A DNA stretch of 64,000 bases, from positions 186,001 through 250,000 of the forward strand of contig DAISIR010000002.1 in the NCBI GenBank assembly GCA_036821905.1, given 5' to 3'. The number at the start of each line of letters is the position of its first letter. Positions within the stretch are counted from its first letter, which is position 1. The notes below the pieces were generated by a model. The model had not been told where the DNA came from. It made no database searches and worked only from the letters and a program-made list of their open reading frames with translations. The stretch is from Brooklawnia sp937867175. GTDB lineage: Bacteria; Actinomycetota; Actinomycetes; Propionibacteriales; Propionibacteriaceae. Below, in pieces: positions 1 to 9,147 of the stretch. The position numbers were made by a program, and so were the translations under genes.

Positions 1-1367
1 TTCTGCTCGCGGTTGGCGTCCGAATCGATGCGGGCGTAGTGGTAGGTGCCGAACTGGTCGACCAGCTTCTGGTAATGCTGGCTCGGCGTCATACCGGTGG
101 CGGCAGTGATTTCACTGGCCAGCAGGTCGAGGATGATGCCGTCCTTGTCGGTGCTCCACGTCTTGCCGTTCAGTTCCAGGAAGGACGCGCCTGCCGACTC
201 CTCGCCACCGAAGCCCATCTCGCCGGAGATCAGGCCGGGGACGAACCACTTGAAGCCGACCGGGACCTCGATCAGCTGCCGTCCGAGCAACTGGGCGACG
301 TTGTCGATCATCGAGCTTGAGACCAGCGTCTTGCCGATCGCCGCGCTGTGTGGCCAGCCTGGTCGGTTGCCGAACAGGTACTGGATCGCGACCGAAAGGT
401 AATGGTTGGGGTTCATCAGCCCGACGTCGGGTGTGACGATGCCGTGGCGGTCGGAGTCTGCGTCATTGCCGGTCGAGATGTCGAAGGCGGTGCGGTTGGC
501 GACCAAGGAGGCCATCGCGTTCGGGGACGAGCAGTCCATGCGGATCTTCCCGTCGGTGTCGAGGGTCATGAAGTACCAGGTCGGGTCGACGACCGGGTTG
601 ACCACCGTCAGGTTCGCAAGCAGGTTCTCGGCGATGTACTGCCAGTACTGCACCGAGGCGCCACCCATCGGATCCGCGCCGATGCGCAGGCCGGACTGGG
701 CGATCAGGTCCATGTTGATGACCTGGGAGAGCTCATGGCAGTACGGCGTCCGATAGTCGAAACGAGCCACCTGGCCGGCGATCTGCTCGTACGGGGTGCG
801 CGCGATCGACTTGTAGGCGGCCATCAACTCGTTGGCGCGGTCGGCGATCCAGCCCGTGGCATCGGTGTCAGCCGGGCCACCGTTCGGCGGGTTGTACTTG
901 AAGCCGCCATCGCGCGGCGGGTTGTGCGAGGGAGTGACCACGATACCGTCGGCCTGTGGGCCACCAGCATGCTCGCGGTTGTAGCGGATGATCGCCCGGG
1001 ACAACGCCGGCGTCGGGGTGTACTCATCGTCGCGCTCTGCCAGCACCGCTATGCCGGCCGCCGACAGCACCTCGATGGCGGTCTTCCAGGCTGGCAGTGA
1101 CAGCCCGTGGGTGTCCTTGGCGATGAAGATTGGGCCGGTGGTGCCCTGCCCGGCGCGATACTCGATGATTGCCTGGGTGATCGAAGCGATGTGAGCTTCG
1201 TTGAAGGCGGTGTCGAGACTGGAGCCCCGATGCCCAGAGGTGCCGAACGCGACCATCTGGTCGGGGTCGGTGGGGTCGGGAACCAAGTCGTAGTAGGCAC
1301 CGATGACTTGATCGACATCGATCAAGTCGGAGGGGTCGGCCACTTGGCCTGCGCGTGGATGAGCCAT
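1..1367 (-). CDS. pgm: Phosphoglucomutase, 3' end cut by the window edge
   Basis: Interconverts glucose 1-phosphate and glucose 6-phosphate in the cytoplasm, linking glycogen turnover to glycolysis. Reading the minus strand from ATG at 1367 gives 455 codons with no stop before base 1. The usual E. coli-type Pgm is about 546 residues, so roughly 90 C-terminal residues lie outside. Visible motifs are the phosphoserine loop TPSHNPP (about residues 145-151, Ser147), the following YNPPNGGPADT stretch typical of the alpha-D-glucose-specific family, and the metal loop NDADSDRHG (about 301-309). The hexamer CAAGAT sits 6 bases before the ATG, so the mRNA may be leaderless; I see no Shine-Dalgarno. 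It is divergent from the TPR gene and heads the alpha-glucan cluster, which suits its role. Identification is firm; only the 3' end is unknown. Confidence 0.93.
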   Translation of the reverse strand, partial: MAHPRAGQVADPSDLIDVDQVIGAYYDLVPDPTDPDQMVAFGTSGHRGSSLDTAFNEAHIASITQAIIEYRAGQGTTGPIFIAKDTHGLSLPAWKTAIEVLSAAGIAVLAERDDEYTPTPALSRAIIRYNREHAGGPQADGIVVTPSHNPPRDGGFKYNPPNGGPADTDATGWIADRANELMAAYKSIARTPYEQIAGQVARFDYRTPYCHELSQVINMDLIAQSGLRIGADPMGGASVQYWQYIAENLLANLTVVNPVVDPTWYFMTLDTDGKIRMDCSSPNAMASLVANRTAFDISTGNDADSDRHGIVTPDVGLMNPNHYLSVAIQYLFGNRPGWPHSAAIGKTLVSSSMIDNVAQLLGRQLIEVPVGFKWFVPGLISGEMGFGGEESAGASFLELNGKTWSTDKDGIILDLLASEITAATGMTPSQHYQKLVDQFGTYHYARIDSDANREQ

Positions 1368-1443
1368 GGCCCTATCTTGCCGCGTCGCAAAGGGTTCCGC
1401 GGGCTGTCCATGACAGATTCCCGGGTAGTGGAACAATGGCGCC

Positions 1444-2361
1444 ATGACCTCTGCTCAGAACTTCTCGCGTCCTGGGGCCGTCGACCTTTCCGGGTTGACG
1501 GCCGCGCAACCAACCGAAAATGCTGCGCCGGGTGGCGCAAACTACGCGGTCGAGGTGACCGAAGCGAGTTTCGAGGCCATCGCCCAGCAGTCAATGCGAT
1601 ACCCGGTGGTGCTGCTGCTCGTCTCGGGCCGCGACGCCAGCTCGTCCCAAGTGCAGCGCGACCTCACCCAGACCATCAATGCGGCGCAGGGCCGGCTCCT
1701 GCTCGGACTGGTCGACGTCGACACCCAGCCTCGGATCGCCCAGGCACTCGGGGTCGCGGCCGTCCCAACCGCGATCGCGCTGCTGGGTGGCCAGATGGCG
1801 CCGCTGTTCCAAGGCACCCGCGACCGTGCCGACATCCAAGCGGTGGTAGACCAAATCGTCCAGGTGGCTGCCGCCAACGGTCTGGCCGGGCGGGCGGCAC
1901 CGCAGCCCGTTGCGGCCGACGCCGGCGAGTCGGCGGGGGAGGAGGCGGCCTTGGACCCGCGTTTCACGGCCGCTGACGAGGCCCTGCAGACCGGTGACTT
2001 CAAGCAGGCGGTGGCGGAGTTCGACAAGCTCCTGAAGGCCAATCCTCGCGACACCGAGGCCCAGGCAGGACGCGCCCAAGCGTCCCTGCTACTGCGGACC
2101 AGCAACCTTGACGCGCAAGTGATCGCGGCAGCAGAGGCGCACCCCGACGACCTAGATGCGCAATTGGCCGCTGCCGACCTCGACCTGATCACCGGGGACG
2201 CGCAAGCGGCCTTCGACCGGCTGATCGACCTGATCCGACGCACATCGGGACCGGAGCGTGACCAAGTGCGCGTCAGGCTGCTGGAACTCTTCGACACCAT
2301 GGACGGGGCGGACCCGGTGGTGAAGAAGGCCCGCCGCGCACTATCGATGGCCCTGTTCTGA
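1444..2361 (+). CDS. Thioredoxin-fold/TPR protein (CnoX/YbbN-like), no CXXC
   Basis: A 305-residue protein with an N-terminal thioredoxin-like domain (about residues 35-145) and a C-terminal TPR-like helical region (about 175-300, with repeated A-A-A/L-x-A-N-P-x-D patterns). This is the architecture of the YbbN/CnoX co-chaperone family. The beta strand VVLLLVSG is followed by RDASSSQ where a thioredoxin would have W-C-x-x-C, so it cannot do dithiol chemistry. The cis-Pro region GVAAVPTAIAL is kept. A thioredoxin/TPR gene beside glgB is also found in Mycobacterium (Rv1324 near glgB), so the neighbourhood is conserved. The start ATG is preceded by AACAATGGCGCC with no ribosome-binding site, as in leaderless genes. 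A holdase or protein-scaffold role is inference from the family. Confidence 0.8.
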   Translation: MTSAQNFSRPGAVDLSGLTAAQPTENAAPGGANYAVEVTEASFEAIAQQSMRYPVVLLLVSGRDASSSQVQRDLTQTINAAQGRLLLGLVDVDTQPRIAQALGVAAVPTAIALLGGQMAPLFQGTRDRADIQAVVDQIVQVAAANGLAGRAAPQPVAADAGESAGEEAALDPRFTAADEALQTGDFKQAVAEFDKLLKANPRDTEAQAGRAQASLLLRTSNLDAQVIAAAEAHPDDLDAQLAAADLDLITGDAQAAFDRLIDLIRRTSGPERDQVRVRLLELFDTMDGADPVVKKARRALSMALF

Positions 2362-2375
2362 CCTGCCCACCCGTG

Positions 2376-2431
2376 TCACTTGGTCGACGCGGTCGGTGCA
2401 CTCAATAGCACCGACCCCGTCGACCAAGTGA
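2376..2431. terminator. Bidirectional terminator between the TPR gene and glgB
   Basis: A 24-bp inverted repeat (arms 2376-2399 and 2408-2431) with a single mismatch and an 8-base loop (2400-2407) lies between two convergent genes, 14 bases after the TPR stop and 15 bases before the glgB stop. There is no clear U-tract on either side, as is common in high-GC actinobacteria. Its position and length argue for a shared terminator. Confidence 0.8.
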
Positions 2432-2446
2432 GCTTGGACGGCGGGC

Positions 2447-4345
2447 TCAGCCCTGGTAGCGCAGCCAAATGGCGGACATGGGCGGCAAGCTGATCGTCGC
2501 CCAAGCCCACGAGTCCTCATCGGAGCTGATCTCGGTAGCGACGATCGGCTCGGAGTTGTCGAACATGCCGCCGCCATTGAACTCGGGCGAGTCGGTGTTC
2601 AGGATCTCCTGCCAAGTCCCGGCCTTGGGAACGCTGATCGGGTAATGGGGGTAGGGATCGGGGGAGAAGTTCGTGATGCACGCGATCAGTTCGCCGTCAC
2701 GGTCGGCTCGCACGAAGCTGTACGCGTTGTGGCCGGCATCATCGGCGTTCATCCAGCGGAAACCCTCAGGGGAGCAGTCCAACTGGTACAGCGCCGGGTG
2801 TTCGGCCTGCAACTCGTTCAGGCGTCGCACCAGATGCCGCATCCCGTCGTGGCCCCACAGCGAATCGACCCACCACTCCAGGCTTTGGTCCTCGTGCCAT
2901 TCCGAACGCTGGGCGAACTCCTGGCCCATGAAGAGCAGCTGCTTGCCGGGGAAGCTCCACATGAAGGCGTAGAAGGCCCGCAGCGTGGAGAATTTGCGGT
3001 AGTCATCCTGCGGGATCTTGTTCAGCATGGATCCCTTGCCGTGCACGACCTCGTCGTGGCTGATCGGCAGGATGAAGTTCTCCGAGTACGCATAGACCAT
3101 GGCGAACGTCATGTCGTTGTGGTGGTACTGACGGTAGACCGGGTCGAGGTTCAGGTAGCGCAGGGAGTCGTTCATCCAGCCCATGTTCCACTTGAAGCCG
3201 AAACCCAAGCCACCCCAGTGCACCGGCTTGGTGATGCCACCAAAGCTGGTCGATTCCTCGGCGATGATGACCACGCCGGGGACCCGCTCATACAGGTGCT
3301 TATTGACGTAGCGAAGCAGGTCGATCGCCTCGAGGTTCTCGCGTCCACCGTACTGGTTCGGAATCCACTGACCCTCCTCGCGGGAGTAGTCGAGGTAGAG
3401 CATGGACGCAACGGCGTCCACCCGCAGCGCATCGGCATGGAACTGGTGCACCCAGTACAAGGCGTTGGACACCAAGAAGCTCTTGACCTCGTTGCGCCCG
3501 AAGTTGAAGACGTAGGTGCCCCAATCCTGCTGCTCACCCTGTCGAGGATCGGCATGCTCGAACAGCGCGGTGCCGTCGAACCTGCCCAGCGCCCAGTCGT
3601 CCTTGGGGAAGTGCCCGGGAACCCAGTCGAGGATGACGCCGATGCCCTCGGCATGCAGGGCCTCCACCAAGTGCCTGAAATCATCTGGCGAACCGAGCCG
3701 GGCATCAGGTGCGAAATAGCCGGTGACCTGGTAGCCCCAGCTGCCCTCGAACGGATGTGACATCACCGGCATGAACTCCACATGGGTGTAGCCCTGCCAC
3801 TTCAGATACTCCGGAAGCTGTTCAGCGAGTTCCAAGTAGGTGAGTCCCTTGCGCCAACTGCCCAGATGCATCTCATAGACGCTCATCTGCGACTCGTAGA
3901 CGTTGGTCTGCGCCCGCCGGTCGAGCCACTCCTGCTCGCTGGCGCCCCACTCGTACTTGGACTCCCAGACGATCGACGCGTTGCCGGGCGGTACGTCGGC
4001 GAAGCGAGCGAAGGGGTCGACCTTCTCCTGCCAGCTGCCGTCTTGGTGCTGGATCTTGTACTTGTACTGGGTGCCCTCGAGCACATCCTCCTTCCACACC
4101 GCCCACACTCCGGAACCGGGGACGAGCTCCATGTCGTCACCCTGCCACCAGTTGAATTCGCCCATCACCTGGACGCGCTGGGCGTTCGGTGCCCAGACGG
4201 CGAATCTGGTGCCGCGCAGGTCGCCGCGTTCCGAGTCGTGCACGGTTACGACGTGGCTGCCGAGCCGGCGCCATGCTTCCGTGTCGCCGCCGGAGTGAAA
4301 GCCCTCCAGGTCCCAGCCTGCGAGGTTGCCAAACTTGTCGTGCAT
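2447..4345 (-). CDS. glgB: 1,4-alpha-glucan branching enzyme
   Basis: GH13 branching enzyme that introduces alpha-1,6 branches into the glucan made by its operon partner GlgE. With ATG at 4345 (GAGAGG 5 bases upstream) the protein is 632 residues. An upstream in-frame start would reach back into glgE and is not needed. CBM48 lies at about residues 40-125, followed by the GH13 barrel: DALRVDAV (305-312, nucleophile Asp310), IAEESTSF (361-368, acid Glu363) and ISHDEVVHGK (428-437, Asp431). It is about 100 residues shorter than GlgB of E. coli or M. tuberculosis because the extra N-terminal N1 module is missing. It starts 16 bases after the glgE stop, so the two are probably co-transcribed and coupled. 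Identification is secure. Confidence 0.96.
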   Translation of the reverse strand: MHDKFGNLAGWDLEGFHSGGDTEAWRRLGSHVVTVHDSERGDLRGTRFAVWAPNAQRVQVMGEFNWWQGDDMELVPGSGVWAVWKEDVLEGTQYKYKIQHQDGSWQEKVDPFARFADVPPGNASIVWESKYEWGASEQEWLDRRAQTNVYESQMSVYEMHLGSWRKGLTYLELAEQLPEYLKWQGYTHVEFMPVMSHPFEGSWGYQVTGYFAPDARLGSPDDFRHLVEALHAEGIGVILDWVPGHFPKDDWALGRFDGTALFEHADPRQGEQQDWGTYVFNFGRNEVKSFLVSNALYWVHQFHADALRVDAVASMLYLDYSREEGQWIPNQYGGRENLEAIDLLRYVNKHLYERVPGVVIIAEESTSFGGITKPVHWGGLGFGFKWNMGWMNDSLRYLNLDPVYRQYHHNDMTFAMVYAYSENFILPISHDEVVHGKGSMLNKIPQDDYRKFSTLRAFYAFMWSFPGKQLLFMGQEFAQRSEWHEDQSLEWWVDSLWGHDGMRHLVRRLNELQAEHPALYQLDCSPEGFRWMNADDAGHNAYSFVRADRDGELIACITNFSPDPYPHYPISVPKAGTWQEILNTDSPEFNGGGMFDNSEPIVATEISSDEDSWAWATISLPPMSAIWLRYQG

Positions 4346-4361
4346 CGTTGCCTCTCGATTC

Positions 4362-6371
4362 CTAGTGCGCGTGGATGGTGAAGATGTGCGCCGGATTTGC
4401 TGGATCAAGCCCGACGAAATTCCGGGGACCCCAAACATAGTTGCCACCGGTCAGTTCGTCATGCACGCCGAACATCTCGGCCTGGACCCCCAAGGGCGTG
4501 AGGTCAACAATGACCTCACCGGACACTGGCTCGTGTGGGTTCAGGCTGCACACCACGATAACGGTGTCTTCGCCATCGTTCTTGGCGAACGCGACGATCG
4601 ACTCACTCGTGGTTTCGAGAATCAGGCAGCGTCTCAGCTGTTGCAGGGCCGGATGTTCCTTCCGGATGCGGTTGAGGTGTGCGATGAGGCCGTTCAAGTT
4701 GGGTTCGGCGTTGAAGTCGCGGGGCCGGTACTCGTACTTCTCGGAGTTGATGTACTCCTCGCCGCCGGGCTTCAAGGGCTCGAACTCGAATTGCTCGAAG
4801 CCTTGATAGATGCCCCAGTTCGGCGACATCGTGGTGGCGAGAATGGTCCGGATGGCGAACGCCGCCGGCGCCCCGGAGCGAGTCGACAGCGGATTGATGT
4901 CGGGGGTGTTCACGAAGAAGTTCGGACGCATGAAGTCGGCTGTTTCTGCAGACAGCTCCGAAAGGTAGCTGGTCAGCTCCTGCTTGGTGTTGCGCCAAGT
5001 GAAGTAGGTGTAGCTCATGTGGAAGCCGACCTTGCCGAGGGTCTGCATCACCTCCGGGCGGCTGAACGCCTCGGCGAAGAAGAGCACCTCGGGATGGTCC
5101 TTGCGGACCTCGGTCATCAGCCAGTCCCAGAAGTTGAGCGGTTTGGTGTGGGGGTTGTCGACGCGGAAGATCTTGACCCCGTGCGAAACCCAGAAGTTGA
5201 TCAGTCGCAGCACCTCCTGGTAGATGCCGTCGCGATCGTTGTCGAAGTTGATCGGGTAGATGTCCTGGTACTTCTTCGGCGGGTTCTCCGCGTAGGCGAT
5301 GGTGCCGTCGAGCCTGGTGGTGAACCACTCAGGATGCTCGCTCACCCATGGGTGGTCGGGGGCGGCCTGCAACGCGAAGTCGAGTGCCACCTCGAGGCCG
5401 AGCGAATTCGCCTTGGCAACGAAGGCGTCGAACTCCTCGATGGTGCCCAACTGCGGGTGCACGGCGTCATGGCCACCTTCGTGGCTGCCGATCGCCCACG
5501 GTGAACCGGGGTCGTCCGGACCAGCGGCCAGCGTGTTGTTGGGTCCCTTGCGGAACTGGAAGCCGATGGGGTGGATGGGCGGCAGATAGGCCACGTCGAA
5601 GCCGAGCGCGGCGATGTGCTCAAGCATGACGTGGCTGCTGTTGAAGGTGCCGGAGACCCACTTGCCGGTCTCGGCGTCGATGTAGGCCCCCTGCGAGCGG
5701 GGGAAGAACTCGTACCAGCTGCCATAGAGCGCGCGCTTGCGGTCGACCTGGATGGGGTAGTCGACCGTGGGGGTGACCAAACGACGACGGCCGTACTTCT
5801 TCATCGTCTCGCCGAGTGCTTGGTCCATCGCCACTTCATGGAGTTGCGCGGGGTCTGCGGAGGCGTCGAACGAGTCGTTCGCCCGGTTGATCACCGCAGC
5901 AGCATCGTGGTCGCCCGCGTCCGCAGCCGCCTGCGCGGCCGCTGTGAACAGATCGTGGCCCTCGAGGCGGACCAACTCGGTGTCAATGGCGGCCCTGAGC
6001 TTGATGTCTGCGTTGTGGTGCCAAGTGCGCCAGTCGTCCCCCCAGGCCTCGACGCGGAAGGTCCAGTCGCCGACCTCGTCAAGACGGACCCAGGCCTGCC
6101 AGATGTCGAGCCCTTGGGGCCAGATCTGGTTCATGTCGAGTCGGGTCTGTTCGCCCGACGGGCTGGTCAGCACCGCCGTGGCACCGACGGCATCATGGCC
6201 CTCCCGATAGATGCGTGCCGAGATGGGAAGGGCCTCACCCTCGACCGCTTTGGCGGGGTAGGCACCATGCTCGATCACGGGGGACACCTTGCCGATGGGG
6301 ATTCGGCCGAACTTGAACTCGGCGAATCGGTCCGCGGCAGAAGCAGGGGCATTGGGTGCTAGTTCAGTCAC
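4362..6371 (-). CDS. glgE: Alpha-1,4-glucan:maltose-1-phosphate maltosyltransferase GlgE
   Basis: GH13_3 enzyme that transfers maltosyl units from alpha-maltose 1-phosphate to growing alpha-1,4-glucan. With GTG at 6371 it is 669 residues, close to the 675 of the Streptomyces enzyme. Catalytic motifs are FRVDNPHTKP (402-411, nucleophile Asp405) and FFAEAFSRPE (431-440, acid Glu434); both sit 11 residues past the S. coelicolor positions, which supports this start. TACCGT stands exactly 6 bases before the GTG, so the transcript may be leaderless; the only purine-rich stretch (GGAG) is too close to be a normal ribosome-binding site. It is divergent from glgP and followed by glgB. No treS or maltokinase gene, which make its substrate, is present in the window. 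Confidence 0.96.
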   Translation of the reverse strand: MTELAPNAPASAADRFAEFKFGRIPIGKVSPVIEHGAYPAKAVEGEALPISARIYREGHDAVGATAVLTSPSGEQTRLDMNQIWPQGLDIWQAWVRLDEVGDWTFRVEAWGDDWRTWHHNADIKLRAAIDTELVRLEGHDLFTAAAQAAADAGDHDAAAVINRANDSFDASADPAQLHEVAMDQALGETMKKYGRRRLVTPTVDYPIQVDRKRALYGSWYEFFPRSQGAYIDAETGKWVSGTFNSSHVMLEHIAALGFDVAYLPPIHPIGFQFRKGPNNTLAAGPDDPGSPWAIGSHEGGHDAVHPQLGTIEEFDAFVAKANSLGLEVALDFALQAAPDHPWVSEHPEWFTTRLDGTIAYAENPPKKYQDIYPINFDNDRDGIYQEVLRLINFWVSHGVKIFRVDNPHTKPLNFWDWLMTEVRKDHPEVLFFAEAFSRPEVMQTLGKVGFHMSYTYFTWRNTKQELTSYLSELSAETADFMRPNFFVNTPDINPLSTRSGAPAAFAIRTILATTMSPNWGIYQGFEQFEFEPLKPGGEEYINSEKYEYRPRDFNAEPNLNGLIAHLNRIRKEHPALQQLRRCLILETTSESIVAFAKNDGEDTVIVVCSLNPHEPVSGEVIVDLTPLGVQAEMFGVHDELTGGNYVWGPRNFVGLDPANPAHIFTIHAH

Positions 6372-6377
6372 GCTCCA

Positions 6378-6474
6378 ACGGTAGCGGGGTTTGACGCCTC
6401 CAGTAGGCGAGACAACCGGAATACCGACGTGTCCATGGCGGGTAGGTGCCACCCGGCTACTGTTTCAGTAACCT
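6378..6474. promoter_or_regulatory. Divergent glgE/glgP promoter region
   Basis: The 110 bases between the two start codons hold a -10-like hexamer for each gene: TACCGT on the minus strand (6378-6383), 6 bases before the glgE GTG, and TAACCT on the plus strand (6469-6474), 7 bases before the glgP GTG. Neither start has a good Shine-Dalgarno. I see no convincing -35 hexamers. Confidence 0.55.
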
Positions 6475-6481
6475 GTATCGC

Positions 6482-9040
6482 GTGCGAGCGATCAGACGTT
6501 TCATTGTCCAACCGGTTCTTCCGGAACCCCTTCGTCCTCTGGCTGACTTGGCGCGCAACCTGCGCTGGAGTTGGCACGAGGAAACCATGGAGGTCTTCCG
6601 GGCGATAGACCCAGATCTTTGGGACAGCACGGGCGGTGATCCGGTGAAGTTGCTGTCCCAGGTGAGCGTTGAGCGATTGGACGCGTTGGCCCGCGACCGT
6701 CGTTTCGTCCGTAACCTGGACCGCGTCCATGGTGACCTGCAAGATTACCTGAGCGGTGACCGGTGGTATCAGCGTTGGGCGGCCGAGCATCCGGAAGCAC
6801 CGGCAGCGATCGGCTACTTCTCGGCGGAGTTCGGCATCTCCAAGGTGCTGCCGCAGTACTCCGGCGGCCTGGGAATTCTTGCCGGAGACCACCTGAAGGC
6901 GGCGTCCGACATCGGGGCCCCACTGATCGGCGTCGGCTTGTTATATCACCACGGCTACTTCATCCAGTCACTGAACGCCCAAGGCTGGCAGCAGGAGCGC
7001 TACCCGCTGCTCGACCCGAACGAGTTGCCCATCTCGACCCTCACCGACTCTGACGGCAAGCAGGTGATGATCGAGGTCGAGATCCGCGGCGTGCCGGTCA
7101 AGGCGCAGCTATGGGTCTGCCGAGTCGGTCGAGTCCCGCTGGTGCTCTTGGATACCAACTTGGAGGTCAACCCAGATCGGGAACGGCTGATCACCGACAA
7201 GTTGTACGGCGGCGGCACCGACCATCGGCTTGCCCAGGAGGTGCTGCTCGGCATCGGCGGCGTACGCGCCGTCAGGGAGTTCTGCCGCGTCACCGGGCAT
7301 CCCACACCCGAGGTCTACCACGCCAATGAGGGCCACGCCGTGCTGTTGGGGCTGGAGCGGATTCGTGAGCAGATGGTCGCCGGGGACGATTTCGACACCG
7401 CGGTGGAACGCACCCGCGCTGGCATGGTCTTCACCACGCATACCCCGGTGCCGGCAGGCATCGACCGGTTCGCCATCGACCTGCTGCGCAACCAGTTCGC
7501 GAACTTCAGCCCACTGCCGATGGACCGCATCCTCGCGCTGGGCGCGGAGGACTACCCGGGCGGCGACCGGGGCTGCTTCAACATGGCGGTGCTGGGGCTG
7601 CGGCTGAGCCAACGAGCCAACGGCGTGTCGGAACTGCACGGCGAGGTGAGCCGGCAGATGTTCCGGCCGCTGTGGCCGGGATTCGACGTCAGCGAGGTGC
7701 CGATCGGCTCGGTCACCAACGGCGTGCATGCCCGGACCTGGCTGCATCCCGATCTGAAGGAGATCCTCGACTCCCCGACCGAGACGATTGAGGGCAGCGA
7801 GGATGGTTGGGACTTCCGGGCTCTCGGCCGGGTCGACGACTCGTCCATCTGGACGATGAAACGGCAGATGCGGGGCCAGATGATCACGATGGCCCGCGAG
7901 CGGTTGGCCCGCAGTGCCGCCGCCCGAGGTCAGTCCGCCGATTGGGTTTCCAGTGCACTGAATCCACATACCCTGACCATCGGCTTCGCGCGACGGGGGG
8001 CCTCCTACAAGAGGCTGACGTTGATGCTGAGCCAGCCAGAACGACTGAAGGCGCTGCTGAACCACCCGGAAACCCCGATCCAGATCGTCATCGCAGGCAA
8101 GGCACATCCCGCCGACGAAATCGGCAAGGGACTGATCCAGCAGATGGTGCTTTTCGCAGATCAAGAGGACGTCCGCGGCAAGGTGGTCTTCTTGCCCGAC
8201 TATGACATGTCCTTGGCTCAGCCGCTCTACCCGGGCTGCGACGTGTGGCTGAACAACCCGCTGCGCCCGATGGAGGCCTGCGGCACCTCTGGCATGAAGG
8301 CCGCCTTGAACGGGGCCTTCAACCTGTCCATCCAGGACGGTTGGTGGGACGAACTGTATGACCCGGCGTACGGCTGGGCCATTCCCTCGGCCGAGATGAT
8401 CGGTGACCAGACCGAGCGGGATTCGGCCGAAGCCGAGGCCCTTTACCAGATCATCGAACGCGAAGTCGTCCCGATGTTCTACACCCGTGACCAGAACGGC
8501 ATCCCAACCGAGTGGGTGAGGATGATGCGCGGCACGATCTCGGGTCTGGGTCCCAAGGTGATGGCCACCAGGATGGTCCGCGACTACGTCACCCAGCTCT
8601 ACGCCCCGGCAGCACGAGCGGCGGGCAGGGTCGCGGAGAGCAACGTAGCCGAACAATTGGCTCATTGGAAAGACAAGGTGCGCCAGGCTTGGCCGGGGGT
8701 CGCAGTGACCAGCATCGAAGTGCACCTGCCCACCACTGTGGAGGTCGGCCAAACCCACCTCTTCGAGACCGCGGTGCGACTCAATGGCTTGGAGCCGAGC
8801 GACGTGGCGGTCGAACTGGTCGCCGGCGATGTGAATGCCGCCGATGAACTCCGCAACGTGCGGATCAGAAGGTTCGAGAAGTGCGCCGATTGCCCCGTTG
8901 ATGGTGATTCGGCGACTTTCCGGCTGGATGTCGCCAGCCAGTCGCCCGGCCTGGTCGGTTTCACCGTGCGCGTGGTTCCCGACCACCCGCTGCTGGCGAG
9001 TCGCTCCGAAATGGGTCTGTCGGCGGTGGCGACCCAGTAG
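6482..9040 (+). CDS. glgP: Alpha-glucan phosphorylase (GT35)
   Basis: PLP-dependent enzyme that releases glucose 1-phosphate from alpha-1,4-glucan, which Pgm can then use. The start is GTG 6482, giving VRAIRRFIVQPVLPE, which matches the N-terminus of mycobacterial GlgP. The protein is 852 residues. The short-type phosphorylase signature EACGTSGMKAALNGAFNLS carries the PLP lysine (Lys606). The sequence IGYFSAEFGI (about 110-120) and the NEGHA motif in the first half are also typical. The last codons and the stop lie in the first copy of a perfect 66-bp tandem duplication, which leaves the frame intact. It is divergent from glgE and convergent with glgX. Expression is probably leaderless from TAACCT. 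Confidence 0.95.
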   Translation: MRAIRRFIVQPVLPEPLRPLADLARNLRWSWHEETMEVFRAIDPDLWDSTGGDPVKLLSQVSVERLDALARDRRFVRNLDRVHGDLQDYLSGDRWYQRWAAEHPEAPAAIGYFSAEFGISKVLPQYSGGLGILAGDHLKAASDIGAPLIGVGLLYHHGYFIQSLNAQGWQQERYPLLDPNELPISTLTDSDGKQVMIEVEIRGVPVKAQLWVCRVGRVPLVLLDTNLEVNPDRERLITDKLYGGGTDHRLAQEVLLGIGGVRAVREFCRVTGHPTPEVYHANEGHAVLLGLERIREQMVAGDDFDTAVERTRAGMVFTTHTPVPAGIDRFAIDLLRNQFANFSPLPMDRILALGAEDYPGGDRGCFNMAVLGLRLSQRANGVSELHGEVSRQMFRPLWPGFDVSEVPIGSVTNGVHARTWLHPDLKEILDSPTETIEGSEDGWDFRALGRVDDSSIWTMKRQMRGQMITMARERLARSAAARGQSADWVSSALNPHTLTIGFARRGASYKRLTLMLSQPERLKALLNHPETPIQIVIAGKAHPADEIGKGLIQQMVLFADQEDVRGKVVFLPDYDMSLAQPLYPGCDVWLNNPLRPMEACGTSGMKAALNGAFNLSIQDGWWDELYDPAYGWAIPSAEMIGDQTERDSAEAEALYQIIEREVVPMFYTRDQNGIPTEWVRMMRGTISGLGPKVMATRMVRDYVTQLYAPAARAAGRVAESNVAEQLAHWKDKVRQAWPGVAVTSIEVHLPTTVEVGQTHLFETAVRLNGLEPSDVAVELVAGDVNAADELRNVRIRRFEKCADCPVDGDSATFRLDVASQSPGLVGFTVRVVPDHPLLASRSEMGLSAVATQ

Positions 9041-9147
9041 CCGCGATCCTCAGTGCTGGGTTGGCCGCTCTCGACGTGGGTTCTGTCGGCGGTGGCGACC
9101 CAGTAGCCGCGATCCTCAGTGCTGGGTTGGCCGCTCTCGACGTGGGT
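9016..9147. repeat. Perfect 66-bp tandem duplication over the glgP 3' end
   Basis: Bases 9016-9081 are repeated without a mismatch at 9082-9147. The first copy contains the last codons and stop of glgP. The second contains a silent duplicate of these and the glgX stop (9116-9118). Removing either copy leaves both coding sequences unchanged and brings their stops to about 10 bases apart, so the duplication looks recent. Confidence 0.97.

Noticed and set aside
2645..5504. Long plus-strand frames opposite glgB and glgE
   Set aside because: They are antisense to two clearly identified GH13 genes and show no family features.
7109..8986. A 625-codon frame antisense to glgP
   Set aside because: It lies wholly within glgP, has no recognisable motif, and has the composition of a shadow frame.
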